Positions 21,892 to 34,059 are shown, counted from the first letter of the stretch. The stretch: 64,000 nt of DNA from Basidiobolus meristosporus CBS 931.73 (GCA_002104905.1 MCFE01000102.1:107614-171613), one strand, 5' to 3'. Numbers and translations: made by a program. Notes: generated by a model from the sequence alone, not told the origin.

Positions 21892-24367
21892 ATGCAGACA
21901 CCCGATACTACTGGGCAACCCGCCAATTATGACCAATATTATTCTACTGCTAACGCGCAATACTACTCATACTATTACCCTCAACAGTACCCTGGTGCTT
22001 CAGGTACTGAGTACACTGATGCTTCCGGACAATACACTTATCAGAACACTCCCACTACATCCGCCACCACAACAGACCCCTCAACCACTACTAACGCATC
22101 GAACTGCTTGGGTCCAAGGTTCGCATCAAACCTACGAAGGGCAACAATATCTATACCCTACAGATTACTCTCAGTATTATCCTGCCCACACCTATGCACA
22201 GTATCAGGGGGGAGCCACTACCACTTCAGTATACCAGGGCCAAGCCTCTGTTTCATCAACTAAGTCTTCTATTGCATCGGCTTATTCAGGTTCAGCAGCT
22301 AAAACAGCTTCGAGTCCTCCCCCTCCCCCGCCAATGCCACAATCCCCACCGCCACCACCGCCACCAACTTCTCATTCATATGATACCTCCAACCCACCAC
22401 CACCACCACCCAGCTCAGAGCTAAAGCCGTCCTTTTCTGGCAACACAAATAGTACATACTTCAGAGGGAGCACCCAACCAGCGAAAGAGGCATATAAGCC
22501 GGCATACACATCGGTGAAGCCAAAGAAAGCGGCCGTCAACAAAACCAACGTTTTTGAAAGCAAGAAGGCTGATACGAAAAGGTCAGTATTTTGACTACAG
22601 CCACTATCAGATAGAGACTTGTGATATTAATCTATTTCTTCAGTCAAGCTAAAGCAAATCCCTCATCTAGTGAATGGCCTGAAAGTTTAAAGTCAGTCGA
22701 CAAGCCATTTTTCAATAGTTATGTTCATTCTACTAACACCGCTCTTTAATAGGGATTACGTCTCTAGAGTCTTTAGTTCGTGCCCTGCCGGAAAAATCGA
22801 CGCTGTTGAGAAAGACCTGAAGGCCCTCATATCAGATCACTTTCGCCGCGGCGTACTTTGGACCACAGACTGGAGTTCCAAAGCACTTCCCAAGTACACA
22901 ATATTTCGGCTATATAGGATGCAAACTGGGTAGTAACCTTCTCTATTTTCTTGCTAGGGCGTGTCAGACCCCCGAGACATCCAAGAAAAGACCACTGTGA
23001 GTTGATCATTTATACATAGCATCCGGCACCATGCTAACCTTAACCCAGCCACAGTCAGCCATCTTCAACTCCCAACAACAAATCAGACGAACTCAGCAAA
23101 AGAGAAAAGAGACTCAAGAGGTTTCAAACTTCCGAGCCGGCCAAGTTGACAGCTACCCCACCTCCGGTTCCTGTTTATAATAGCGTAAGATTCACTGCTG
23201 CATACCACTAGATGGCGTGTACTGACTCTTGGGATTAGGATGTAATCGACTGGGATGAGTACACAATTGTCGGAACCTGCACCAGTCTAGAGAAGCAATA
23301 TCTGCGTCTCACCTCGGTTCGTGGTAGTCATTGCCGCACTGTGACAGCGTATCTTGCTAACTATTCTCTGCTTTCCTTCAGGCTCCGGATCCTGCCACAG
23401 TACGACCACTTCCTGTCCTCAAAAAAACCCTGGAGCTTTTGAAAAAGAAGTGGAGAGCCGAATCGAACTACACATACATCTGTGATCAGTTCAAGTCACT
23501 TCGCCAAGATCTTACAGTGCGTATTGCTCAAAACCAGACCAACCCTTTGCCTGTATTCACCAGCCCGTTATTAGGTCCAACGCATCAAGAATGATTTCAC
23601 TGTAAAAGTATATGAGCAGCATGCCCGTATTGCTCTAGAAAAGGTGAGCACATTACTTCGCACGGTCGGGCCCGAACCGAAGCTTATCTTTTGGTTGATG
23701 TAGGGCGATCTCGGTGAGTACAATCAGTGCCAAACTCAGTTGAAACAACTTTATGCCTACAACATCCCTGGCCATGTAATGGAGTTTACCGCGTATCGTA
23801 TTTTGTATTTCCTGCACACCCGAAACCAGTCAGGTACTTTCAAATCAATCAGCGACCTCGAGGCTACCCCGTTCTAACTTACAGTCTCTGAGGATAGACA
23901 TTAACTCTATGATGGCTGAATTAACTCCACAGCAAAAGGAGGATTCAGCCGTCAAGCATGCTTTGGAGGTGAAGTCCGCCATTTCCATGACCAACTATCA
24001 TTCATTTTTTAGGCTATATCTCACTGCACCAAACATGGGCGGCTACCTGATGGACCACTTTGCCGAAAGAGAGCGAGTCAATGCACTCAAGATCATGTGT
24101 AAATCGTGAGTTCGGCTTCTTCTTTGCTCTCTGGTCGACCCCAAGCTAATGAAGCGTTCCTTTAGGTACCGGCCAGGTCTTGGGACACAATTCATCACCG
24201 AGGAATTAGGTTTTCTGGAATTGCAGGAGTGCATCACATTCTTGGACTCCTACAAAGTTCCCTACTCCGATGCTGGTAAAACAACGTTAAACACGAAAGC
24301 CGCATATCCCATTTTTGTAGAGGCCTCGAAGAAATTCGGCAAGATCGATATCAAGGGACAGATATAA
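21892..24367 (+). CDS. THP3: Sac3/GANP-domain protein of the THP3/LENG8 type
   Basis: The ATG at 21892 opens a Tyr/Gln/Thr-rich N-terminus ([12 protein letters not shown]), followed by two runs of 6-7 prolines at about 22318-22370. From 22645 the exons read [16 protein letters not shown] and [10 protein letters not shown], then [14 protein letters not shown]. The Sac3/GANP core follows: [56 protein letters not shown] and [15 protein letters not shown], with the stop at 24365-24367. THP3 with its PCI-type partner acts in transcription elongation, mRNA processing and R-loop avoidance; LENG8 is the animal counterpart. At least eight GT-AG introns are present. Near 22020-22110 the reading frame must change, and I could not find a convincing intron, so the N-terminal model is provisional. 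Confidence 0.88.
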
Positions 24368-25179
24368 GAAGCCGGATAGCAAACAAGTATGTCGTTTTTC
24401 CACACCAACGAGAATATCCTCAGTTGCATTCGCACCCAGCACTGAGCCTGGGTCGTTTCGCTCCGTTTTCTTTGTCGTTCCATTTCCCCATTTCTCGTTT
24501 CCCCGCAATTTGCCCGTAATTCTCCAACCTTTTTTTTAAATATCTTCGAGTATTCGTTTCCCATCGAGAGTTGTGCCCATGTTCAAGTCCACTAACAGCA
24601 TCTCAATCTTCGTCGGATCGCGTACTTCTCAGCAGACCCTGCTGGCCACACTCTCGATGATTCACGTGTTTTATGATTGTGATTAGATTTTTCCGGTTCT
24701 CGTAACTTTCATCCCCTTTTCACACCGATTGTCAGTACGATGCCCTCAGCCCCTGGTACCTCGAACCATTCTTTAAGCTACCGCATTCAAAAGATCCCCG
24801 GCTAGCTTGAAGTAGTACGCAGGATACAATCGAGTCTGAGAGGAAGATGCCGAAACATGCACAATACATAGCTACGAACTAATGGACAATCAAAAACATA
24901 GATCGAACTAATAAATATATTTTGAATAGACACCGTGAGTATTGCTCCAGCGGATAGAATCTCCGCAACAAGTACTGTTTATTTAAACTGGGGGGGGGGA
25001 GTCACTGATTAGCCAACACATAGCTGACTAATAGACCAAGCAGTGTAGGGACTTGTATGGGAGGCAGTAGCTCCCTGTACGATTGGTAATAACTTAGGGA
25101 AAACCTGAGCTTTGACAGTTTTCCACTCGTCTATGGATGGTATTTCAATATACAAAATTGCAGTATGTGAAGTGGAAAT
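24368..25179. other. intergenic, AT-rich
   Basis: 3' regions of two convergent genes. No gene seen; one run of ten G at about 24992. Confidence 0.5.
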
Positions 25180-25440
25180 TCATTCGGCCTTCCGTTTGAC
25201 ACTAAGTATGGCAGCTCTGTTCTTTTTCGCCGTCTTCTTGTAACGCTCGTAGGAGATCTGGACCACGGAGCCTAAGAAAACCAACGATAGTATGCTAAAG
25301 GCTAGAAGTTTCAACTACATGTTAAGGGTAATTAGGTACAACAATAAGACCTAACGTCTTTCTTTCATGGAGATTTCAACGAAGGGTCCTACCTGGAAGT
25401 TGTAATCAAAATTCACTAGTTCCTCATGGACGTCTACCAT
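25180..25440 (-). CDS. small single-span membrane protein, 60 aa, one intron
   Basis: Two exons, 25440-25393 and 25314-25180, separated by a 78-bp GT-AG intron, give 60 residues. The protein begins MVDVHEELVNFDYNFQLK. It has one hydrophobic segment of about 17 residues (LLAFSILSLVFLGSVVQ) and ends in a strongly basic tail (YERYKKTAKKNRAAIL, SVKRKAE). An acidic N-terminus and basic C-terminus fit a tail-anchored or single-pass protein of ER or mitochondria. It is too short for usual ORF cut-offs. I do not recognise the family. The clean phase-0 splice, helix and basic tail argue that it is real. Confidence 0.6.
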
Positions 25441-25673
25441 GGCGTTTAGTAGTTGTATCACTAAAGATATCAACTAATTGCACTGAACTATTCATACTAG
25501 TTTTCACTCGATCTATCATATATGATATTTGGAATGGATTTTATCCCCAATTCTTGAACGAATCATTGTCGCGTATATCCTTAGCATACAAAATAAACCG
25601 ATTCTAGGTAGAGCTAGTGTAAATGCTCGTATTGTTTACATTTTGGATTATATTTAAATATTAGAATATTGGC

Positions 25674-25960
25674 CGCATGGTTATTCTCAACCGTCAAGAC
25701 GACATAGTCATCTAGAGTACGGAAAGACATAGAATATACGGCCCTCTCCGTCAACAGCCGAACTCCACCCGAAGGGCTTCGCTCAAGGCTGGCAGACGGC
25801 GAATCGCTCGATGATGTGCCGGATAGAAATCTACACCACTGATGGGCGAACTCTCGTGGAAGAGAGCTCTGTGTGCTTCGTAGTACCGATTGAAGGTAGG
25901 CAGATGCCTACAATCCACATCAACTGAAGACATAGGAGAACTCTGTGGCTCCTTTTATAC
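25674..25960 (-). repeat. module A1: TATA-headed short transcription unit
   Basis: A ~250-bp conserved block with a textbook TATA box (TATAAAAGGAGCC on the minus strand, rc of 25947-25959). About 25 bp later an ATG at 25933 opens a 60-residue frame to 25751 (MSSVDVDCRHLPTFNRYYEA onwards, ending FGC). A second, longer minus-strand frame overlaps it. No known domain. Confidence 0.6.
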
Positions 25961-26413
25961 AATCAGCTCCGAACTTTTTTTCAACCTTCAATGAACTCAA
26001 CAACAACAACAAACAATAACAGTCCAATAGCCATCCTAAATTTGGTCAGTGATCGATGTTGGTTAATTACTTACACTTTACGACTTGGAAAGCGCTTTCG
26101 GTTACCCAACGATGCTTATATATGAGCTAATTAAGCTTTGAGACCATAGTCTTTCACTCAGTTACCTAGATTCACCTGTCAATCTCTGATATTTGTCATC
26201 AATATTATATTGAAACATAGAGAGAATTCCACTCCCCAGGGATAAATCAAAGAGGTGTCGCTGAAAGGCAGGTTGTCTCAAAGAGGCTGTCATTCATGTT
26301 TATATATGAATAGATGAAGCTTTGATGCCACGAGCTTTCACGCGAATATTTCCATTCACTTGTCAATTCCCGTTATTTGTTTACAATATCATAATCTAGA
26401 TAGTAGAATATTG

Positions 26414-26703
26414 GCCGCATGGTTATTCTCAACCGTCAAGACGACATAGTCGTCTAGAATACGGAAAGACATAGAATATACGGCCCTCTCCATCAGCAGC
26501 CGAACTTCACCCGAAGGGCTTCGCTCAAGGCTGGCAGACGGTGAATCGCTCGATGATGTGCCGGATAGAAATCTACACCACTGATGGGCGAACTCTCGTG
26601 GAAGAGAGCTCTGTGTGCTTCGTAGTACCGATTGAAGGTAGGCAGATGCCTGCAATCCACATCAACTGGTTGCAAAGAATCACACTGGCTCGCTTTTTAT
26701 ACC
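26414..26703 (-). repeat. module B1
   Basis: Same 250-bp block as A1 with about eight differences, but a different head: TATAAAAAGCGAGCCAG, and no ATG in the 60-residue frame. An 88-codon overlapping frame (26655-26389, QSVLRSTQSSLPREFAHQW) is open through the whole block. Confidence 0.55.
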
Positions 26704-27170
26704 AAAGATTTTTATGTACGCAACTTTGTCATTACCTTCCCCCCGTAAAAGGTTCATTGAGAAAAAAAGAAAAAAAGAGACTAAAATTGTTCAATGTATC
26801 ATTTTTACGTGATTCCACATTCTACAGTCGCTCATGTTAGATCATGTACTGATAAACACTATAAAAAGTTGTAGTTAAGTAAGAGTTCATGTTGGGACTT
26901 ATTGGCTGCATGGTTGTTCTCAACATAGTCATCTAGAATACGGAAATATACAGTCATCTCTATCAACAGCCGCAATTACCCCCTCCACAAATCTGAAAAT
27001 GTAACACTGGAACACTATGAATGGTGGTAACTGTTGAAAAACCAGGTACAAGAATAGTACCAATCGCTGATAGATAATTTACGCCTGATCGAGTACTGTT
27101 TATTTCAACTAAACCATGTTCAACCACCATTAATGCTTCGTGGACACACGGGCCAGATAACAAGCAACAA

Positions 27171-27569
27171 TCAGCGCTTACATGTAGCTTTCATTCCCTT
27201 ACCAGGCCAACTCTTGCGTTTGGAGTATTTGGGGTCGATCCGGTAAGGAAAGCGGCTCCTAGATGCATGGGGCCATACTTCGTTTCCATTCCTCTTGAGT
27301 TCAGCAAGCACTTTCTCGATCCTCTCTGAATCTCTATCAATCACATAACAGCCAGCATCGGCTGGGCAACCATGTGCAGTCTCAACCAAAAAGATAATGC
27401 TCCCATGAGAGCAGATAGCATTACGACTACCACGTTTAATGATCAAGCCCGGATAATTCTCAGGAGTAAAATCTTCGTTTTCTTGTGGGGCGAAATCACT
27501 CGAGGCAGTCACTGTATCTTTCAACAGAAAGGTGAACAAAGCCACGAGGAAAACGGAAAAGTGATGCAT
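27171..27569 (-). CDS. small secreted four-cysteine protein SSP1
   Basis: A 132-codon intronless frame. Residues 1-22 are a signal peptide (MHHFSVFLVALFTFLLKD...). The mature part has the family words FTPENYPGLIIK, AICSHGS, GCYVIDRD, GNEVWP, FPYRIDPK and SWPGKGMKATC, with four conserved cysteines that probably form two disulfides. I do not recognise the family and assign no function; five intact or broken relatives lie in this window. It is the protein gene of the first tandem unit, downstream of module B1 as read on the plus strand. Confidence 0.75.
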   Translation of the reverse strand: MHHFSVFLVALFTFLLKDTVTASSDFAPQENEDFTPENYPGLIIKRGSRNAICSHGSIIFLVETAHGCPADAGCYVIDRDSERIEKVLAELKRNGNEVWPHASRSRFPYRIDPKYSKRKSWPGKGMKATCKR

Positions 27570-28194
27570 GACACCTGGCTGCCTGATGGTGATCTAGAGC
27601 TTGGGGTGGTTTTATCCTGAACTGGTCCCAGCGTTTCATCGTGCTCACACATGGGGTATCAGCTAGATATCAACTAATCTGAAATGCCAGTGACGTTCCG
27701 CAGGTTTCAAGCGACAATATGACGCATAATCTAGATGATTCAATTCTCTACTCGCCGACTGCAGCGCCTCTTTGTTAGAATGATCACCAGCTTACGTCCT
27801 GTGTAGTTGGGTACTGGTGATATGGTAGTGCTCAACTGTCAAGATACTGTGGTCATCCACCCTGATTTCGCAATGAGAAGGGAATTCAGTACTTTGCTAT
27901 GCTGACTAATCGATGCAGGTATGGTTGGGTTACCCACTACTAAGCAGTCCTAAACCCACTCAGTAGTCAAGTTGAAATTGTGCTTGGAATTGCCACATTG
28001 TTCACTACTAAGATGAGGGTTCCCCAACAACCAAGCTTGCCTATGTAGGAGTGTCCCTCGGCTGATGATGCACTTACCCGAGAAATTGACCCAAGACCCA
28101 TACATTAGAAACGAGTTGGATGGTTTTCGTGGATGTGCTTGCATTTTTGTAGCGTTGTCGAATGATACATTTGTGAGTGTAGGGTGTTGTAGAC

Positions 28195-28481
28195 CGCATG
28201 GTTATTCTCAACCGTCAAGACAACATAGTCATCTAGAATACGGAAAGACATAGAATATACGGCCCTCTCCGTCAGCAGCCGAACTCCACCCGAAGGGCTT
28301 CGCTCAAGGCTGGCAGATGGCGAATCGCTCGATGATGTGCCGGATAGAAATCTACACCACTGATGGGCGAACTCTCGTGGAAGAGAGCTCTGTGTGCTTC
28401 GTAGTACCGATTGAAAGTAGGCAGATGCCTACGATCCACATCAACTGAAGACATAGGAGAACTCTGTGACTCCTTTTATAC
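28195..28481 (-). repeat. module A2
   Basis: Same head and 60-residue frame as A1 (ATG 28454, stop 28272). It is preceded on the minus strand by a (TTG)n-type run at 28515-28552. Confidence 0.6.
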
Positions 28482-28942
28482 AATCAGCTCCGAACTTTTT
28501 TTCAACCTTCAATGAACTCAATAACAACAACAATAACAATAACAATAACAGTCCAATAGCCATCCTAAATTTGGTCAGTGATCTATGTTGGTTAATTACT
28601 TACACTCCACGACTTGGAAAGCACTTTCGGTTACCCAACGATGCTTATATATGAGCTAATTAAGCTTTGAGACCATAGTCTTTCACTCAGTTACCTAGAT
28701 TCACCTGTCAATCTCTGATATTTGTCATCAATATTATATTGAAACATAGAGAGAATTCCACTCCCCAGGGATAAATCAAAGAGGTGTTGCTGAAAGGCAG
28801 GTTGTCTCAAAGAGGCTGTCATTCATGTTTATATATGAATAGATGAAGCTTTGATGCCACGAGCTTTCACGCGAATATTTCCATTCACTTGCCAATTCCT
28901 GTTATTTGTTTCCAATATCATAATCTAGATAGTAGAATATTG

Positions 28943-29232
28943 GCCGCATGGTTATTCTCAACCGTCAAGACGACATAGTCGTCTAGAATACGGAAAGACA
29001 TAGAATATACGGCCCTCTCCATCAGCAGCCGAACTCCACCCGAAGGGCTTCGCTCAAGGCTGGCAGACGGTGAATCGCTCGATGATGTGCCGGATAGAAA
29101 TCTACACCACTGATGGGCGAACTCTCGTGGAAGAGAGCTCTGTGTGCTTCGTAGTACCGATTGAAAGTAGGCAGATGCCTGCAATCCACATCAACTGGTT
29201 GCAAAGAATCACACTGGCTCACTTTTTATACC
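28943..29232 (-). repeat. module B2
   Basis: B-type head (TATAAAAAGTGAGCCAG), 88-codon frame 29184-28918 open. Nearly identical to B1 and B3. Confidence 0.55.
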
Positions 29233-29500
29233 AAAGATTTTGGCCCCCACCCCTGTATTATGTACCGTGATTAAACCTGGAAAATCAGCGTTTCGTTCAC
29301 AACGAGACTGTGCAACCATTAAAACTACATATCCGATAAAAAGGATTAGAAGTGCTATGGTGCACTGGTTGGCACAGGCCAGCATGAAAAATACGCTTGA
29401 TTGAGAACTGTTTATTTCAACACCACTATAAGCCAACAAGTGTGACATTTGAACCACCATTCAGGTTTGATGGATGCACGGGCCAGATAACAAGCAACAA

Positions 29501-29900
29501 TCAGTGCTTACATGTAGCTCTCTTTCCTTTACCAGGCCAGCTCTTGCGTTTGGAGTACTTAGGATCGATCCGGTAAGGAAATTCACTTCCAGATGCAAGG
29601 GGCCACACTTTGTTTCCATTCCTCTTGAGCTCAGCAAGCGCTTTTTTCGATCCTCTCAGAATCTTTATCAATCGCATAGCAACCAACATCAGCTGGGCAA
29701 TTAATTACTGTATCTACCAAAAAGACGATGTCCCCATGAGAGCAGATAGCATTGCGACCATCTACTTGGATGATCAAGCCCGGATAATTCTCAGGAGTGA
29801 AAATCATCGTTTTCTTGTGGGGCGAAATCGCTCGAGGCAGTCACTGTATCTTTCAACAGAAAGGTGAACAAAGTCACGATGAAAATGGAAAAGTGATGCA
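29501..29900 (-). pseudogene. secreted four-cysteine protein SSP2, frameshifted
   Basis: Aligned with SSP1 by eye, the signal peptide and the C-terminal part (NKVWPLASGSEFPYRIDPK, SWPGKGKRATC) are present. One extra base near 29803 (GATTTTCACTCC) shifts the frame before PENYPG. A second extra base lies near 29648 (run of six T). It is therefore a pseudogene unless these are sequencing errors. Confidence 0.75.
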
Positions 29901-30505
29901 TGACACCTGGCTGCCTGATGGTGATCTAGAGCTTGCGGTGGTTTTATCCTGAACTGGTCCTAGCGTTTCATCATGCTTACACATAGAGTATCAGCTCGAC
30001 ATTTGCATAATCTGGATGATTTAATTCTCTATTCAATATGACCAACTTGCTGACTACAGCGCCTCTTTGTTAGAGTGATCACCAACTCACACCTTGTTCA
30101 ATTGGATACTGGTGATCTAATAGTGCTCAACTGTCCAGATACTGGGATCATCTATCTTACTTTTACAATAAGGAGGGAATCCAATGCCTAGCTATGTTGC
30201 TGATTGATGGTGGTATAGGTAATACTAGCTACATGAACATGCACACTACTAAACGGTCTTGAACCCACTCAATACTCGAGCTGAAACGGTGCTAGGAAAT
30301 GTCACACTGCTTAATACTGAGTTGAGGATTCCCCCAACAACCAAACTTGTCTATGTAGGAGTACCCCTCGGCTGATGATGCGCTTACTCGAGAAATTGAC
30401 CCAAGACCCATACATTAGAAACGAGTTGGATGGTTTTCGTGGATGTACTTGCATTTTTGTAGCGTTATCAAATGATATACTAGTGAGTGTACGGGGTTGT
30501 AGACC

Positions 30506-30791
30506 GCATGGTTATTCTCAACCGTCAAGACAACATAGTCGTCTACAGTACGGAAAGACATAGAATATACGGCCCTCTCCATCAACAGCCGAACTCCGCC
30601 TGAAGGGCTTCGCTCAAGGCTGGCAGATGGCGAATCGCTCGATGATGTGCCGGATAGAAATCTACACCACTGATGGGCGAACTCTCGTGGAAGAGAGCTC
30701 TGTGTGCTTCGTAGTACCGATTGAAGGTAGGCAGATGCCTACAATCCACATCAACTGAGGACAAAGGAGAACTCTGTGGCTCCTTTTATAC
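30506..30791 (-). repeat. module A3
   Basis: A-type head and 60-residue frame (30764-30582) intact. Its surroundings (30430-31100) are nearly identical to 44845-45510. Confidence 0.6.
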
Positions 30792-31099
30792 AATCAGCTC
30801 CAAACTTTTTTTCAACCTTGAATGAACTCAACAACAACAACAATAACAGTCTAATAGCCACCCTGGATTTGGTTAGTGATCCCACACTATAACTAGTGCT
30901 ATCTATGAAGAGAGTCTCACACTCCCCAGCGATAAATCAAAGAGGTATTGCTGAAAGGTTGTCTCAAAGAGACTTTCTTTCATATTTATATATGAATAAA
31001 CGAAGCTCTGAAACTATAAGCTTACACCAATTTTGTCTATTCACTTGTCAATTCCCGTTATTTGTTTTCAATAAAATATTTAAGTATTAGAATATTGGC

Positions 31100-31388
31100 C
31101 GCATGGTTATTCTCAACCGTCAAGACGACATAGTCGTCTAGAGTACGGAAAGACATAGAATATACGGCCCTCTCCATCAGCAGCCGAACTCCACCCGAAG
31201 GGCTTCGCTCAAGGCTGGCAGACGGTGAATCGCTCGATGATGTGCCGGATAGAAATCTACACCACTGATGGGCGAACTCTCGTGGAAGAGAGCTCTGTGT
31301 GCTTCGTAGTACCGATTGAAAGTAGGCGGATGCCTGCAATCCACATCAACTGGTTGCAAAGAATCACACTGGCTCACTTTTTATACCA
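31100..31388 (-). repeat. module B3
   Basis: B-type head; the long frame runs 31339-31058 and continues past the block to end in the AT-rich 3' flank. Confidence 0.55.
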
Positions 31389-31685
31389 AAGATTTTTGTC
31401 CCTACCCCTGTATTATGTGCCGTGTTTAAGCATGAAAAATTAGCAATTCGTTTTGAGTAATACCACATGCAAAACATCATGGTAACTAGCAACCGTTGAA
31501 AATACAGAGTCACGTATCCCGTGAATTGATTTCAAAGTACTATCGTGCAATGATTAGCATAGATCGACATGGAAGATATGCTTTATTGAGCACTATTTAT
31601 TTCAACACTACCATACTCTAACATGTACAACATTGGAACTACCATTATGGTTTCAAGGACGCATGGATCCGATAATGAGCAACAA

Positions 31686-32081
31686 TCAGTGCTTACATGT
31701 AGCTCTCTTTCCTTTACCAGGCCAACTTTTGCGTTTGGAGTACTTGGGGTTGATTCGGTAAGGAAAGCCTTTCCCAGGTGCGTAGGGCCACACTTTGTTC
31801 CCATTCCTCTTGAGCTCAGCAAGTACTTTTTGGATCTTTTTCGAATCTTTATCAATCGCATAACAGCCAATATCCGTTGGACAATCGTGTACCGTCTCAA
31901 CCAAAAAGATGATATCCCCATGGAAACAGATGGCATTATGACCACTAGTTTCAATGATCAAGCCCGGATAATTTTCAGGAGTGAAAGCATGCTCTTGCTG
32001 ATGGATAACGCTATGGCTACCAAGAGCGATTCCAACGCACGAGGTGTACAGAGTTGCAAGGAAAATAGAGAACTCACGCAT
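31686..32081 (-). CDS. small secreted four-cysteine protein SSP3
   Basis: 131 codons, intact. Signal peptide MREFSIFLATLYTSCVGIA, then FTPENYPGLIIE, AICFHGDIIFLVET, GCYAIDKD, NKVWPYAPGKGFPYRINPK and SWPGKGKRATCKH. The mature part keeps all four cysteines; an extra one sits in the signal peptide. Relative to SSP1 the N-terminus after cleavage is the most changed part (SHSVIHQQEHA), which is often where fast-evolving secreted proteins differ. Function unknown. Confidence 0.75.
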   Translation of the reverse strand: MREFSIFLATLYTSCVGIALGSHSVIHQQEHAFTPENYPGLIIETSGHNAICFHGDIIFLVETVHDCPTDIGCYAIDKDSKKIQKVLAELKRNGNKVWPYAPGKGFPYRINPKYSKRKSWPGKGKRATCKH

Positions 32082-32735
32082 GACACTTGCTCATTGACAA
32101 AGTCTTCCTGGCACTCAACCTACATTTATTAGGAAGTGACCGCATAGTTTCACATTACTCAAACATAAGGTCTCAGTTGAGCATCAATCAATCTACAATG
32201 CCGGTGATCTCCCTCAGGTTTCGAGCTTTCATATGAGATGACAGCTTTGCAAATCCAAATGATTTTAGATTCTCTAATCAGTGTGACCAACTCGCAGACT
32301 ACAGCGCCTCTTTGTTAGAATGATCACCTACTCGCATCTTATGTAGTTAAATACGGATGACATAGTAGTTCTTAACTGTCAAGGTACTGTGGTCATCCAC
32401 CTTGATTTCGCAACGAGAAGGGAATTCAGTACTTTGCTATGCTGCTAATCGATGCAGGTATGGTTGGGTTACCCACTACTAAGCAGTCCTAAACCCACTC
32501 AGTAGTCAAGTTGAAATTGTGCTTGGAATTGCCACATTGTTTACTACTAAGATGAGGGTTCCCCAACAACCAAGCTTGCCTATGTAGGAGTGTCCCTCGG
32601 CTGATGATGCACTTACCCGAGAAATTGACCCAAGACCCATACATTAGAAACGAGTTGGATGGTTTTCGTGGATGTGCTTGCATTTTTGTAGCGTTGTCGA
32701 ATGATACATTAGTGAGTGTAGGGTGTTGTAGACCG

Positions 32736-33015
32736 CATGGTTATTCTCAACCGTCAAGACGACATAGTCATCTAGAATACGGAAAGACATAGAATATACG
32801 GCCCTCTCCATCAACAGCCGAACTCCACCCGAAGGGCTTCGCTCAAGGCTGGCAGATGGCGAATCGCTCGATGATGTGCCGGATAGAAATCTACACCACT
32901 GATGGGCGAACTCTCGTGGAAGAGAGCTCTGTGTGCTTCGTAGTACCGATTGAAAGTAGGCAGATGCCTACGATCCACATCAAATGATTCAGAAACTCTC
33001 TCTACCACCTGCTTT
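32736..33015 (-). repeat. module A4, with a different head
   Basis: The conserved block is intact, but its promoter side is unrelated to A1-A3: a TATATAAAGC box at about 33012-33021 and a new N-terminus (MVERVSESFDVDRRHLPTF, ATG 33008, stop 32811). The block is thus joined to a third kind of 5' sequence. Confidence 0.6.
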
Positions 33016-33145
33016 ATATATGGGATTCATTGTACAAATTCGGAAAAAAACAACAATATCAGCAATGACAATAATATTGATCACCAATTAGATTCTCCTA
33101 CCCACATAATGTACGCTGAAAAAAAGCCGCAAGCATCGTTGCTAT

Positions 33146-33391
33146 TCACCCGCTCAAGTCACATTTGAAATAGGCACCGTACCTCATTAATTCCATCACC
33201 ATCACATTGGTATCCATTACGTTTCCCTTTACCAGAACAATTCTTAGGTGGGGAAAATCATTCCAGCATGTGGCCATACGGCCAATATCCGTCAAATTGA
33301 TGGTATCTCGGTAGCAAAAAGTAGCATGGTTTTCTTCACTTTCGGAATTCAGGTCTGGGCGGTCTTCAGCAGCGAACGGATTCACACACAA
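33146..33391 (-). pseudogene. relic of a secreted four-cysteine protein gene
   Basis: The minus strand keeps scattered family words in different frames: ATFCYRDTI like AICYHGDI, VWPHAG followed by IFPT like VWPHASRSRFPY, and GKGKRNGYQC like GKGKRATC. Frameshifts and stops separate them. It occupies the position of the protein gene of the fourth unit. Confidence 0.5.
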
Positions 33392-34059
33392 CGAATGTTA
33401 CACTGCTCCCAGCAAGTGAGATGAAGAGCAGTCGGAGTGGCTTAGAATTTCTATAACTTGAGATACCGGCAGTCTATCCGACTCTGGTCTGATCTTTTGA
33501 TTGCACCAGCAGTGTGATATGGATCGAGTATCCTAGAATTCATCTCAGGACAATGTTGAGATATCAGACGCCATTGATAACTCGATACAATCTACCCCAC
33601 ATCTCCCTTGTTGTCGGCGAACTAGAAAAAGAACGATCGACGGGACTAGAAGTCACAAGAGTAATCACAATCAACTTCAAAAACTCGTAGGTGGTTGGAT
33701 CGCTAGTAATTATTGAAGATTGCTGTAGTATGTAGGTTTGGGAGTATTCGGGTATTTACGGAATTATGGCAGAGTCAACAAGCGTGAAGCGGATCTCTTC
33801 TAGTTCTGGAGTGGGAGTGGGGTTCGCCAAGAGAACAATAGATTTATTCGGGCTTTTTGTGGCAGCTTTGTCTCCATAACCAGAATCTTTGGATGTATTG
33901 TAAACCCAAAGTCATCTATGGCCAAATAGGGCATTGATCGGTTAGCGTACCGCATGAAGGTTAACGAGAGCTAGTCAAGTTACGATATGAAGCAGTAACG
34001 ATAGGGATCCTTTATTTCTTATCCAGACTGATATAGGCACTACCCCCTCAACTGACCCT
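33392..34059. other. intergenic, no gene seen
   Basis: Boundary between the tandem array and the single-copy phosphatase gene. No repeat or gene recognised. Confidence 0.5.

Larger units (their letters stand above)
25660..33391 (-). repeat. tandem array of module-plus-secreted-protein units
   Basis: A unit of [A module - B module - secreted protein gene] recurs with A modules starting near 25674, 28195, 30506 and 32736 (spacing 2.5, 2.3 and 2.2 kb). The fourth unit has lost its B module, and its protein gene is a relic at 33146-33391. Non-module DNA is duplicated too; for example 27878-28190 and 32418-32735 are nearly identical, while the matching part before 30506 is more diverged. Confidence 0.85.

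Noticed and set aside
24992-25001. G-run as another telomeric retroposon junction
   Set aside because: No TTAGGG, no hairpin tail after it, and it is outside the subtelomere.
26541-31443. Plus-strand frames of 66-99 codons in the modules (MNRSMMCRIEIYTTDG)
   Set aside because: They lie opposite the TATA-headed minus-strand unit and have no promoter of their own; treated as shadows.
28065-32792. Repeated plus-strand 62-codon frames (MMHLPEKLTQDPYIRNE)
   Set aside because: They recur only because the tandem unit is duplicated; no promoter or domain, and they run into the module from the wrong side.
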